A stretch of DNA of 64,000 nt from an uncultured Roseibium sp. (GTDB lineage Bacteria; Pseudomonadota; Alphaproteobacteria; Rhizobiales; Stappiaceae), in assembly GCF_963669205.1 (NCBI RefSeq), contig NZ_OY769915.1, positions 4,624,001 through 4,688,000 on the forward strand, in the 5' to 3' direction. Below the pieces are notes generated by a model. It was given only the letters and a program-made list of their open reading frames with translations. It had not been told where the DNA came from and did not search any database. Positions 8,827 to 16,161 of the stretch are shown here, piece after piece (position 1 is the stretch's first letter; each line of letters starts with the position of its first letter). The position numbers and the translations under genes are program-made.

Positions 8827-9468
8827 ATGGCTGCCAGCTATGAGCTGAAGGCGTCGGCACGGGACCGGGTGGGCAAGGGGGCCGCACGGGCACTGCGTCG
8901 CGAAGGCCTTCTACCTGCCGTGATCTACGGCGACAAGAAACCTGCAATGCCGATCACCATTCCGGTGAAGGAAACCACCCTCACTCTTCACAAGGGTGGT
9001 TTCACCGCACAGATCGGTATCATCGATGTCGACGGTGAAAAGCACCAGGTCATCGCGAAGGACTTTCAGTTGCACCCGGTGCGCGACGATGTCCTGCATG
9101 TCGATTTCCTGCGCGTCGCAAAAGGCGCGACACTCACGGTCGAGATTCCGGTCCAGTTCCTCAACGAAGAAATCTGCCCGGGCCTCAAGAAGGGCGGCGT
9201 TCTGAACGTTGTTCGCCACACCGTTGAAATGACGGTTCCGGCCGACTCCATTCCGGAAGCGCTCCAGCTTGACCTGGCAAATGCAGAGCCGGGCGACAGC
9301 CTGCACATTTCCGCGGTCACAATTCCCGAAGGCTGCCAGCCGACGATCACCGACCGCGACTTCACCATCGCGACGATCGCTGCACCGGCCGGCGTTCAGG
9401 AAGAAGAAGAAGTCGACGGCGAGGCTTCGGAAGAAGAAGCAACCGACGAAGAGGCTGCAAGCGAATAA
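8827..9468 (+). CDS. rplY: 50S ribosomal protein L25/general stress protein Ctc
   Basis: A 213-residue long-form L25 (Ctc type), which binds 5S rRNA. The N-terminal L25 domain (about residues 4-95) starts with the family-typical ELKASARDRVGKGAARALRR and VIYGDKKP. A C-terminal TL5-like beta domain follows to about 185, and the tail is strongly acidic (EEEEVDGEASEEEATDEEA). AAGGAG lies 7 bases before the ATG. It has its own terminator but is followed closely by pth, an arrangement common in proteobacteria. Confidence 0.96.
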   Translation: MAASYELKASARDRVGKGAARALRREGLLPAVIYGDKKPAMPITIPVKETTLTLHKGGFTAQIGIIDVDGEKHQVIAKDFQLHPVRDDVLHVDFLRVAKGATLTVEIPVQFLNEEICPGLKKGGVLNVVRHTVEMTVPADSIPEALQLDLANAEPGDSLHISAVTIPEGCQPTITDRDFTIATIAAPAGVQEEEEVDGEASEEEATDEEAASE

Positions 9469-9519
9469 GCTTCCGCTTCGACTGGATCATGCGGGAGGCG
9501 GCCACCGCCTCCCTGCCCC

Positions 9520-9548
9520 GGCAGCCGTTTTCGGCTGCCTTTTCGTTT
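9520..9548 (+). terminator. Rho-independent terminator between rplY and pth
   Basis: GGCAGCC / GGCTGCC stem closing GTTTTC, followed by TTTTCGTTT. A second inverted repeat (GGGAGGCGG / CCGCCTCCC, 9493-9513) precedes it. Since only 25 bases separate it from pth, it may attenuate rather than block readthrough, or pth may use another promoter. Confidence 0.75.
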
Positions 9549-9572
9549 CAGCGATGATGGCGCAGGTGCGAG

Positions 9573-10313
9573 ATGAAACTGATCATCGGACTCGGCAATC
9601 CGGGAGCCAAGTACGCCGGACACCGGCACAATATCGGGTTCATGGCCGTCGACGAGATCCATCGCCGTCATTCCGGCTTCCCGCCATGGCGCGCCCGTTT
9701 TCAGGGCCAGGTTTCCGAGGGCAGGCTTGGCTCGGAGAAGGTGCTGCTGCTTAAGCCGTCGACCTACATGAACGAATCCGGCCGCTCGGTCGGTGAAGCC
9801 ATGCGTTTCTACAAGATCGAACCGGAAGACATTGTCGTTCTATACGACGAACTTGATCTGCCGCCCGCAAAATTTCGGATGAAGCAAGGTGGCGGTCACG
9901 GAGGCCACAACGGTCTGAGATCCCTCACAGCCCATATCGGTGCGGACTATCGCAGGCTCCGTCTCGGCATCGGCCACCCGGGCGACAAGAAGCTCGTCTC
10001 GAATTATGTGCTCGGCGACTTCGCAAAGGCCGACAGGGACTGGCTCGAACCGCTTTTGTCAAACATCGCCGACCATGCGGATCTGCTCGCCGAGGGCAAG
10101 GACAGCCAGTTTGCCAACAAGCTCACCCTGGCTCTGGAACCGGAAAAAGCCCAGCGGAAGGACAAGACCGGTAAAGCGTCCACGACTCCCTCGAAAACCC
10201 AGAAGCCCAAGGGACAAAGCCACATCAGGCAGGCCCGGCAGGGAAAACCGGCCGAACTGCCCAAATCGGGGCCCATGGCCGAGATGCTGAAAAAGCTGCT
10301 TGGCGGCAGCTGA
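9573..10313 (+). CDS. pth: Peptidyl-tRNA hydrolase
   Basis: A 246-residue Pth that releases tRNA from prematurely dropped peptidyl-tRNA. Family marks are GLGNPGAKYAGHRHNIGF with the catalytic His at residue 19 and Asn20, KPSTYMNESGRSV, and DELDLPPAKFRMKQGGGHGGHNGLRS with the conserved Asp near 94. The core ends near residue 190; a lysine-rich low-complexity tail (about 55 residues, KDKTGKASTTPSKTQKPKG and so on) extends it beyond the usual length, as is common in Rhizobiales. It is likely cotranscribed with rplY. Confidence 0.96.
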   Translation: MKLIIGLGNPGAKYAGHRHNIGFMAVDEIHRRHSGFPPWRARFQGQVSEGRLGSEKVLLLKPSTYMNESGRSVGEAMRFYKIEPEDIVVLYDELDLPPAKFRMKQGGGHGGHNGLRSLTAHIGADYRRLRLGIGHPGDKKLVSNYVLGDFAKADRDWLEPLLSNIADHADLLAEGKDSQFANKLTLALEPEKAQRKDKTGKASTTPSKTQKPKGQSHIRQARQGKPAELPKSGPMAEMLKKLLGGS

Positions 10314-10374
10314 GACCCGCATCAAACGGTCTTCTTCTTCAAAACCAGACCACAACCCTGGCTAGAAATTAAAA

Positions 10375-10390
10375 TGTGACTCGCGTCACA
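10375..10390. promoter_or_regulatory. CRP/FNR-type palindrome upstream of RNase T2
   Basis: TGTGA-CTCGCG-TCACA, a perfect match to the CRP consensus half-sites with a 6-base centre, ending 61 bases before the RNase T2 start. The core of the site is an uninterrupted palindrome. Which regulator would bind is unknown. Confidence 0.5.
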
Positions 10391-10451
10391 AAATCGACAT
10401 GACAGCTTCGCAAAATCAGTATGTTACCTGGTGCGCCTCGGGGGAGATGCC

Positions 10452-11468
10452 ATGTCTCGGTTCCTGTTTTTTGTCTTGATTTCACTAGTTTGCTCGAGCC
10501 CTTCCCTCTCCTTTGTCAAGCTGGAGGGATATTTCATTGCCGAGAAAACCTGCGAGGCCTTTCACAGCAAGAACAGGCAGACGAATCCGGGCGGTATCAC
10601 CACGCGCCCTCGCATGGCTTACACGATGCTCGGCATCAACAAGGAGGGCGGTGACTTCTTCCAGGTCGAGGTACCGGATGCACCCTTGACGACGTCGCGC
10701 TGGGTAAGTGCCGATTGCGGCGTTCATGCGGTCCGGGCAGATACGCACACCGGCAGAGGCGAAAACGACGACGAGGTGGTCCTGGAGCCAATCGGCACGG
10801 AATCAACCGACAACCTCTTGGCCCTGAGCTGGCAGCCCGCCTTCTGCGAGACCCGGCCAGCCAAGAAAGAATGCAGGGACCTGAACGACGGCAACCTGCC
10901 TCACACGACAGGACAATTGTCGATCCACGGACTTTGGCCTCAGCCGAGAGGCAACGACTATTGCGGAGTGCCGGCCTCCGTCAGGAACCTCGATACGCCG
11001 GACAGCTGGCACCGTCTGCCTGCTCCGCAAATCGATACGGAAACAGCCGACGCGCTTCAGGCCGCGATGCCGGGCTTTGCAAGCTTTCTGCATCGTCATG
11101 AATGGATCAAGCACGGCACCTGCTATTTCGGAGCAGGTGGTGCCGATGAATATTACGACGACACGCTGTATCTGACCGGACTGGTCAACGACAGCGCCGT
11201 CGTCGATCTTTTCATCAACAATGTCGGCCGGGAGATCACCGGAGCCGAGATCCGGGCCGCGTTCGATGCAAGTTTCGGAAGCGGAAGCGGCGAACGGGTC
11301 CAGATCAAGTGTACCCCTGACGCCGGCAGGACCCTGATCAACGAGGTCTGGATCAGCCTCGGCGGAACGATCACCCCGGCCTCGGACCTGGGCGAACTGA
11401 TGCGCGCGGCGGCACCGACCGGCGCCGGATGCAATCGCGGTATCGTCGACCCGGCCGGCCTGCAGTGA
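10452..11468 (+). CDS. Secreted ribonuclease T2 family protein
   Basis: A 338-residue protein with an N-terminal signal peptide (MSRFLFFVLISLVCSSPSLS). I choose ATG 10452 over the in-frame GTG at 10431 because GGGGAG lies 6 bases before it and it gives a proper signal peptide. Both catalytic segments of the T2 family are present: CAS I as SIHGLWPQ and CAS II as HEWIKHGTC, with the two catalytic histidines. The enzyme would cut RNA in the periplasm or outside via 2',3'-cyclic phosphates. An N-terminal ~120-residue region before the T2 core (about residues 25-130) is longer than in minimal family members. Confidence 0.88.
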   Translation: MSRFLFFVLISLVCSSPSLSFVKLEGYFIAEKTCEAFHSKNRQTNPGGITTRPRMAYTMLGINKEGGDFFQVEVPDAPLTTSRWVSADCGVHAVRADTHTGRGENDDEVVLEPIGTESTDNLLALSWQPAFCETRPAKKECRDLNDGNLPHTTGQLSIHGLWPQPRGNDYCGVPASVRNLDTPDSWHRLPAPQIDTETADALQAAMPGFASFLHRHEWIKHGTCYFGAGGADEYYDDTLYLTGLVNDSAVVDLFINNVGREITGAEIRAAFDASFGSGSGERVQIKCTPDAGRTLINEVWISLGGTITPASDLGELMRAAAPTGAGCNRGIVDPAGLQ

Positions 11469-11608
11469 GGAAACGGCCCGATTGTCGCCGTTCACGTCCG
11501 CGAACCGGGCGATTTGGAAGCCTCACGAGCGCCAAGTCTTGACCTGCCCGGCCCGCTCGGGCATGTAGCGCGGCGACAGTTTCAAAAACGAACCGAAAGC
11601 GATCTCCC

Positions 11609-12709
11609 ATGGGATTCCAGTGCGGCATTGTCGGACTGCCGAATGTCGGCAAGTCCACGCTTTTCAATGCGCTTACAAAAACCGCCGCGGCCCAGGCCGC
11701 CAACTATCCGTTCTGCACTATCGAACCGAACACGGGCGAGGTCGCTGTACCGGACACGCGGCTTGACGCAATCCGCGGCATTGCCCAGTCGAAAGAGGTC
11801 ATCCCCACCCGTATCACCTTCGTTGATATTGCCGGCCTTGTGCGCGGCGCGTCCAAGGGTGAAGGGCTGGGCAACCAGTTTCTGGCAAATATCCGCGAAG
11901 TCGACGCCATTGCTCACGTATTGCGGTGCTTCGAAGACGACGACATTACCCATGTCGACGGCACGATCGATCCGATCGCGGATGCCGAGACGGTGGAGAC
12001 CGAACTCATGGTCGCCGACATGGAAAGCCTGGAACGCCGCATCGCGCCCCTGAAGAAAAAGGCGACCGGCGGCGACAAGGAGGCCAAGGCCGTCCTGCCG
12101 ATCATGGAAGCTGCCCTCGCGCTTCTTCAGGATGGCAAACCGGCCCGAGTGCTTGATACCGCCGACGCTGAAGAAGCAAGGATGCTGAAAGGTTTGAACC
12201 TTCTGACATCCAAGCCGGTTCTTTACGTTTGCAACGTCGACGAAGCCTCTGCCGCCGAAGGCAACGCGCTGTCGCAGAAGGTTGCCGAAAGGGCTGCGCA
12301 GGAAGGTGCCGTTGCCGTTGTCATTTCCGCCGCGATCGAGGCCGAGATTTCGCAACTCGACAAGGAAGAACAGGACGAGTTCCTGGAAACCATCGGCCTT
12401 GAAGAGCCCGGTCTCGACCGCATGATCCGCGCCGGCTACGACCTGCTCGGCCTGATCACCTATTTTACCGCAGGCCCGAAGGAGACAAGGGCCTGGACGA
12501 TCACCGAGGGCACGAAGGCTCCCGGTGCCGCGGGCGTCATTCATACCGATTTCGAGCGGGGCTTCATCCGCGCGCAGACAATCGCCTACGACGATTACGT
12601 CTCTCTTGGCGGCGAGAACGCGGCCAAGGAGGCCGGCAAGTCCCGCGACGAAGGCAAGGACTACATCGTCAAGGATGGTGACGTCCTGCTCTTCAAGTTC
12701 AATACCTGA
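11609..12709 (+). CDS. ychF: Redox-regulated ATPase YchF (Obg-family)
   Basis: A 366-residue YchF/OLA1-type P-loop protein that binds ATP in preference to GTP and associates with ribosomes. Visible: G1 loop GLPNVGKSTLFNAL at residues 8-21, IAGLVRGASKGEGLGNQFL switch region, the family's NVDE in place of NKxD (CNVDEAS), a coiled-coil insertion around residues 130-165, and a C-terminal TGS domain ending in GKDYIVKDGDVLLFKFN. Length is as expected. No strong Shine-Dalgarno precedes the ATG. Confidence 0.97.
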   Translation: MGFQCGIVGLPNVGKSTLFNALTKTAAAQAANYPFCTIEPNTGEVAVPDTRLDAIRGIAQSKEVIPTRITFVDIAGLVRGASKGEGLGNQFLANIREVDAIAHVLRCFEDDDITHVDGTIDPIADAETVETELMVADMESLERRIAPLKKKATGGDKEAKAVLPIMEAALALLQDGKPARVLDTADAEEARMLKGLNLLTSKPVLYVCNVDEASAAEGNALSQKVAERAAQEGAVAVVISAAIEAEISQLDKEEQDEFLETIGLEEPGLDRMIRAGYDLLGLITYFTAGPKETRAWTITEGTKAPGAAGVIHTDFERGFIRAQTIAYDDYVSLGGENAAKEAGKSRDEGKDYIVKDGDVLLFKFNT

Positions 12710-12780
12710 CCGGACGCACGGGCTTCCTGCACCGGGGCAGGTGACATAGGCTGCAAAAGACAGCGGAAAGGAAGACCCGG

Positions 12781-13449
12781 ATGCAAACAATCCTGCTCAC
12801 CGGTTTCGAGGCCTTCGGCACGACGCCGGTGAACCCGGCCGAGATGGTTGCCCGTCGTTTGGACGGCGAAACAGTCGACGGAGCGCGGATCGTTTCACGG
12901 GTCATCCCCAACACGTTTTTTGTCTGTATCGACACGGTCAGGGAGGCGATCGCGGAAACCCGGGCCGACGCCGTCGTCATGATGGGTGAGTTCGGTGGCC
13001 GGGCGACAATCACCGTCGAGCGGATTGCCCTGAATTTCAACGATTCAGCGCGCTATGGCCTGAAGGACAATGCCGGCGTCTCGCTTCAGGGTGAGCCGAC
13101 GGCACAGGACGGGCCGCTGGCCTATCAAAGCACGTTGCCGATCAGGGCCATGGTCAAGGCGATGCGCGAGGGCGGTATACCGGCAGACATCTCGGATGCC
13201 GCCGGTACATTCTGCTGCAACCATCTCTTTTACGGGATCCTGCATCACGTCGCTCAATCGGGCACCCCGGTACCGGCTGGCTGGGTTCACCTGCCTCACC
13301 TTCCCGAAGTCGCTGCAATGGAACACAATCTCGGCGCGCCGAGCATGTCGGTCGAAACCGCGTCGGAAGGCCTGCGCCTTGCGCTCGCTGCGCTTGTAAC
13401 GCATCCGCGCGATATCGACGACCCGATCTCCGGCCGCCTGCAAATCTAG
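12781..13449 (+). CDS. pcp: Pyroglutamyl-peptidase I (cysteine peptidase C15)
   Basis: A 222-residue cytosolic exopeptidase removing N-terminal pyroglutamate. The catalytic triad is readable: Glu80 (in ITVERIALN), Cys146 (AGTFCCNHLFY) and His170 (GWVHLPHLPE), with the N-terminal LLTGFEAFG signature. AAGGAAG lies 6 bases before the ATG. It stands 71 bases after ychF and may be cotranscribed with it. A bidirectional terminator follows at 13621-13651. Confidence 0.94.
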   Translation: MQTILLTGFEAFGTTPVNPAEMVARRLDGETVDGARIVSRVIPNTFFVCIDTVREAIAETRADAVVMMGEFGGRATITVERIALNFNDSARYGLKDNAGVSLQGEPTAQDGPLAYQSTLPIRAMVKAMREGGIPADISDAAGTFCCNHLFYGILHHVAQSGTPVPAGWVHLPHLPEVAAMEHNLGAPSMSVETASEGLRLALAALVTHPRDIDDPISGRLQI

Positions 13450-13620
13450 ATTAGCTTTCAGAGGCGCTCCAGGTCATGCCCCCATTGATACCCGAGAACA
13501 GAATCGGCCTAGACCTATCGATCGATCACGCCAAGGGCGGCTTTCTGGTGACCGACATTCGGATCCTATAGGCCGCCCAGTCCTGTCTGTGACCGTGGCC
13601 TGACCATTTTCGACGCAAAG

Positions 13621-13651
13621 AAAAACCCCGTTGGTTTCAACGGGGTTTTTT
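13621..13651. terminator. Bidirectional terminator between pcp and a small minus-strand gene
   Basis: Stem CCCCGTTG / CAACGGGG closing a GTTT loop (13626-13645), with A5 on the left and T6 on the right, so it can terminate pcp on the plus strand and the 54-residue gene on the minus strand. Confidence 0.85.
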
Positions 13652-13652
13652 C

Positions 13653-13817
13653 TTAGCTTCGGTCCAGTCCCATCATCATCAGCGGGTTCGGACCTTGCTG
13701 GTCCTGCCATTTGCGCCGCCTGTGATGACCGGACCGTGAACTCCAGCCTGTTTTCGGTGCACCGTATTCCTGTGTCAGGCGGTGCGTTTGGTAGTTGGAA
13801 CGATTGTTGTATTCCAT
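13653..13817 (-). CDS. 54-residue small protein, paralogue 1 (GPNPL..GLDRS motif)
   Basis: A hydrophilic basic small protein of unknown function. The ATG at 13817 has an excellent Shine-Dalgarno (AGGGAGAGA, 3-4 bases of spacer after the purine run) and the stop abuts a strong terminator. The C-terminal 19 residues (KWQD-QQ-GPNPL-M-M-M-GLDRS) match 15 of 19 positions in the neighbouring 55-residue protein, while the N-termini differ (this one is rich in Asn, Gln, His and Arg). There is no signal peptide, membrane helix or Cys. Upstream lies a conserved element and a hairpin shared with the paralogue. I do not recognise the family. Confidence 0.75.
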   Translation of the reverse strand: MEYNNRSNYQTHRLTQEYGAPKTGWSSRSGHHRRRKWQDQQGPNPLMMMGLDRS

Positions 13818-13836
13818 CGTCTCTCTCCCTTTCTGT

Positions 13837-13857
13837 GCAAGGACCCTTTGTCCTTGC
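13837..13857 (-). promoter_or_regulatory. 5' UTR hairpin of small gene 1
   Basis: A perfect 8-bp inverted repeat (GCAAGGAC / GTCCTTGC, 5-base loop) lies 19 bases before the ATG and about 7 bases before the Shine-Dalgarno purines. An equivalent stem with different inner pairs sits at the same place in the paralogue, so it may control translation or mRNA stability. Confidence 0.55.
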
Positions 13858-13893
13858 GTCTGTCAGGGATATGGGGAGCCCTCGTGTCCAATG
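13854..13893 (-). promoter_or_regulatory. Conserved upstream element of small gene 1
   Basis: On the minus strand CATTGGACA, 11 unconserved bases, then CATATCCCTGACAGACGCAA. The paralogue shows CATCGGACA, 11 bases, CATATCTCTGTCAGACGCAA. The identical 11-base gap with divergent content suggests a two-part promoter or operator; the spacing does not fit standard sigma70. Confidence 0.5.
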
Positions 13894-14021
13894 TGTGAAG
13901 GACACATTACAGATCGGACACACGCATTTAACTTATTGATTTAATGAGGAAAAGAAAAGCGTTGCACTTCGGCGCGAGGTCTGCGCGCCGTGAGATTTTG
14001 ACCAAATCGGGACATGAACTA

Positions 14022-14049
14022 CAAAACCCCCGCCGGTCTTCCAGCGGGG
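14022..14049 (-). terminator. Terminator of small gene 2
   Basis: Minus-strand stem GCGGGGG-type arms (CCCCCGC at 14026-14032 with GCGGGGG at 14043-14049) followed by TTTTG. It starts 7 bases past the gene's stop codon. Confidence 0.7.
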
Positions 14050-14055
14050 GTTCTG

Positions 14056-14223
14056 TCAGCTGCGGTCCAGACCCTGCATGGTCAGCGGGTTCGGACCTTT
14101 CCTGTCTTGCCACTTGCCCTTGTTTTTTCCAAATCCGAACAAGGATCCGAAAAAATCCTGCTGGCTTTGTGCTGCACGGGCCATGACATCGACACTGTCG
14201 TAAGATTTACCTCTATACTTCAT
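14056..14223 (-). CDS. 55-residue small protein, paralogue 2 (GPNPL..GLDRS motif)
   Basis: Second member of the small paralogous pair. I start at ATG 14223 because AAGGGAG lies 8 bases upstream and because this aligns its leader with that of paralogue 1; a longer in-frame start at 14289 would cover the conserved upstream element. The N-terminal half contains a Gln-, Phe- and Gly-rich stretch (QQDFFGSLFGFGKNKG), then the shared tail KWQD-RK-GPNPL-T-M-Q-GLDRS. No signal peptide or confident membrane helix. Function unknown. Gene, upstream element, hairpin and terminator are all duplicated as one cassette about 406 bases apart. Confidence 0.75.
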   Translation of the reverse strand: MKYRGKSYDSVDVMARAAQSQQDFFGSLFGFGKNKGKWQDRKGPNPLTMQGLDRS

Positions 14224-14242
14224 TTTACTCACTCCCTTCATT

Positions 14243-14263
14243 GCAAGTGCATCAGTGCCTTGC
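14243..14263 (-). promoter_or_regulatory. 5' UTR hairpin of small gene 2
   Basis: GCAAG...CTTGC arms continued by GCA/TGC with one bulged A, placed 19 bases before the ATG just as in paralogue 1. The outer pairs are the same, the inner ones differ yet still pair, which resembles compensatory change. Confidence 0.5.
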
Positions 14264-14298
14264 GTCTGACAGAGATATGGCCATGGCACATGTCCGAT
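14260..14298 (-). promoter_or_regulatory. Conserved upstream element of small gene 2
   Basis: Matches the element at 13854-13893: 19 of 21 bases in the CCATATC-CTG-CAGACGCAA block, the same 11-base gap, and GGACA at the far end. Confidence 0.5.
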
Positions 14299-14375
14299 GA
14301 GTGGCCTTGAGATTAACGTTCGGCCATGTTCAGCTTTGTCCTGTTGTCACTGTCATTTCTCCGGGGGCCTCTTTC

Positions 14376-16157
14376 GTGACTTTTGACCAGATCGCTTTGT
14401 TTGTGCTTTTCGGAATTGTCTTTGCGCTGCTTGTCTGGGGCCGGATCAGGTTTGATCTCGTGGCCTTCGCCGCACTGATCGTCGGGGCGTTTCTCGGGCT
14501 CGTTCCCTCCGGTGAGATTTTCAACGGCTTCGGCCACGCTGCCGTCATCATTATCGCGCTGGTCCTGATCGTCTCGAAGGGGTTGATGAACTCGGGGGCG
14601 GTCGAGTTGATTGCAAGCCATCTCCTGTCGGCCTCCAGGGGCCTTGCACGCCACATCTCGCTGATGTCGGTGGTCGGTGCGGGGCTCTCCGGCATCATCA
14701 ACAACGTGGCGGCGCTTGCCCTGTTGATGCCGCTGGATCTGGAAGCCGCAAAGAAAGCCGGCCGCTCTCCCGGCCTGTCGCTGATGCCACTGTCTTTCGC
14801 GACCATTCTCGGCGGCATGATCACCCTGATCGGAACACCGCCCAATATCGTCATCGCGGAATATCGCTCCGATGCTCTCGGCAGTCCGTTCGCCATGTTC
14901 GACTTCGCGCCGGTCGGGCTCACTGTCGCCGTGTTCGGTATCGCCTTCGTCGCCCTGTTCGGCTGGCGCTTCCTGCCAGCTCATTTCAGGGAAAAGCCGA
15001 AAGACACGGATTTCGCCGAAAGCCTCTATTCGGCCGAATTGAAGATCAGCAAGGTCTCGGAGGAGAAGCCCGTGGCGGTGGGCGATCTTTATCCGGTCGC
15101 CGAAGAAAAGGATGTTGTCATAATCGGTCTCATCCGGAACGGCAGGCGAATCAAGGGCTTTGCGCGCCGCGAACCGATCAAGAGCGGCGACTATCTCGTG
15201 GTTGAGGGCGACCCGAAGGCGATCGAGAGTTTCATGGGGGCGGCAAAGCTCGACTTCGCAGGCTCCGAGCAGCACAAGGGCGGCCTTGGCGGCTCCTCGC
15301 TGTCACTTGCCGAGGCGATTGCTCCCGACAGCGCGCGCATCACCGGCACAACAGCATTCAAGCTGCGGCTGCTTTACGGCCACGGCGTCACATTGCTCGG
15401 CATCTCCCGCGAGGGACGCCGGATCCAGAAGCGGGTCCGGCACGAGATCATCCGTCCGGGGGACGTGCTTCTGATGATCGGGACCGAAGAGCGGCTTGAG
15501 AACGCCTTTTCCTGGCTCGGTGTGCTGCCTCTGGAAGGACGCAGGACGGACATGATCCAGCGCAACAAGGCCTGGCTGGCGATTGCCGGCTTCATCCTGG
15601 CGATCGCGGTGGCCGTAGCCGGTTTTGCCTATCTGCCGGTGGCGCTCGCCGCCTGTGTCGTCCTTTATGCCGCAACGGGCCTCGTCAGCGGGTCGGAAGT
15701 CTACAACGCCGTGGAATGGAAAGTGATCGTGCTGCTCGGCTCACTCATCCCTCTCGGGCAGGCATTCGAGAACTCGGGCAATGCGCAGCTGATCGCCGAC
15801 GGTATTGTCGCGCTGACGGCGGGCGCGCCGGCCTGGGTCACGCTCACGGTGCTGATGATCGTGACCATGACCCTGTCGGACTTTCTGAACAATGTCGCGA
15901 CTTGCCTGATTGCGGCGCCGATCTCGGTGCAGATCGCCGGCAGCCTCGGCGTCAACCCGGACCCGTTCCTGATGGCCGTCGCGGTAGCGGCTTCCTGCGC
16001 CTTTCTCACGCCGATCGGCCACAAGAACAATACGATCATCATGGGTCCTGGGGGATACCGTTTCGGAGACTACTGGCGCATCGGCCTGCCTCTGGAGATC
16101 CTCGTTCTGGCCGTCGCCATCCCGGCGATCCTGGTGTTCTGGCCGCTGTCCGCCTGA
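14376..16157 (+). CDS. SLC13/DASS-type anion transporter with TrkA-C domains
   Basis: A 593-residue inner-membrane permease of the divalent-anion:sodium symporter/ArsB-NhaD superfamily (sulfate or dicarboxylate type; exact substrate unclear). About six membrane segments fill residues 5-215, then a soluble insert around 220-400 with two TrkA-C (RCK_C) domains (GLIRNGRRIKGFARREPIKSG and LLGISREGRRIQKRVR), then a second membrane half ending GHKNNTIIMGPGGYRFGDYWR. NNVA motifs (INNVAALALLMP, LNNVATCLIAAP) mark the substrate hairpins in each half. I prefer GTG 14376 with GGGGG about 9 bases upstream over an earlier in-frame ATG at 14301, which would lie inside the divergent small gene's control region. 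Confidence 0.87.
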   Translation: MTFDQIALFVLFGIVFALLVWGRIRFDLVAFAALIVGAFLGLVPSGEIFNGFGHAAVIIIALVLIVSKGLMNSGAVELIASHLLSASRGLARHISLMSVVGAGLSGIINNVAALALLMPLDLEAAKKAGRSPGLSLMPLSFATILGGMITLIGTPPNIVIAEYRSDALGSPFAMFDFAPVGLTVAVFGIAFVALFGWRFLPAHFREKPKDTDFAESLYSAELKISKVSEEKPVAVGDLYPVAEEKDVVIIGLIRNGRRIKGFARREPIKSGDYLVVEGDPKAIESFMGAAKLDFAGSEQHKGGLGGSSLSLAEAIAPDSARITGTTAFKLRLLYGHGVTLLGISREGRRIQKRVRHEIIRPGDVLLMIGTEERLENAFSWLGVLPLEGRRTDMIQRNKAWLAIAGFILAIAVAVAGFAYLPVALAACVVLYAATGLVSGSEVYNAVEWKVIVLLGSLIPLGQAFENSGNAQLIADGIVALTAGAPAWVTLTVLMIVTMTLSDFLNNVATCLIAAPISVQIAGSLGVNPDPFLMAVAVAASCAFLTPIGHKNNTIIMGPGGYRFGDYWRIGLPLEILVLAVAIPAILVFWPLSA

Positions 16158-16161
16158 CTGC

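Noticed and set aside
8585..8848. 87-codon plus-strand frame before rplY
   Set aside because: Overlaps the L25 start and the proposed promoter, no ribosome site, Cys/Pro/Arg-rich shadow composition.
13530..13578. GGGCGGC...GGCCGCCC long inverted repeat after pcp
   Set aside because: Loop of over 30 bases and no T-run; the real terminator is at 13621-13651.
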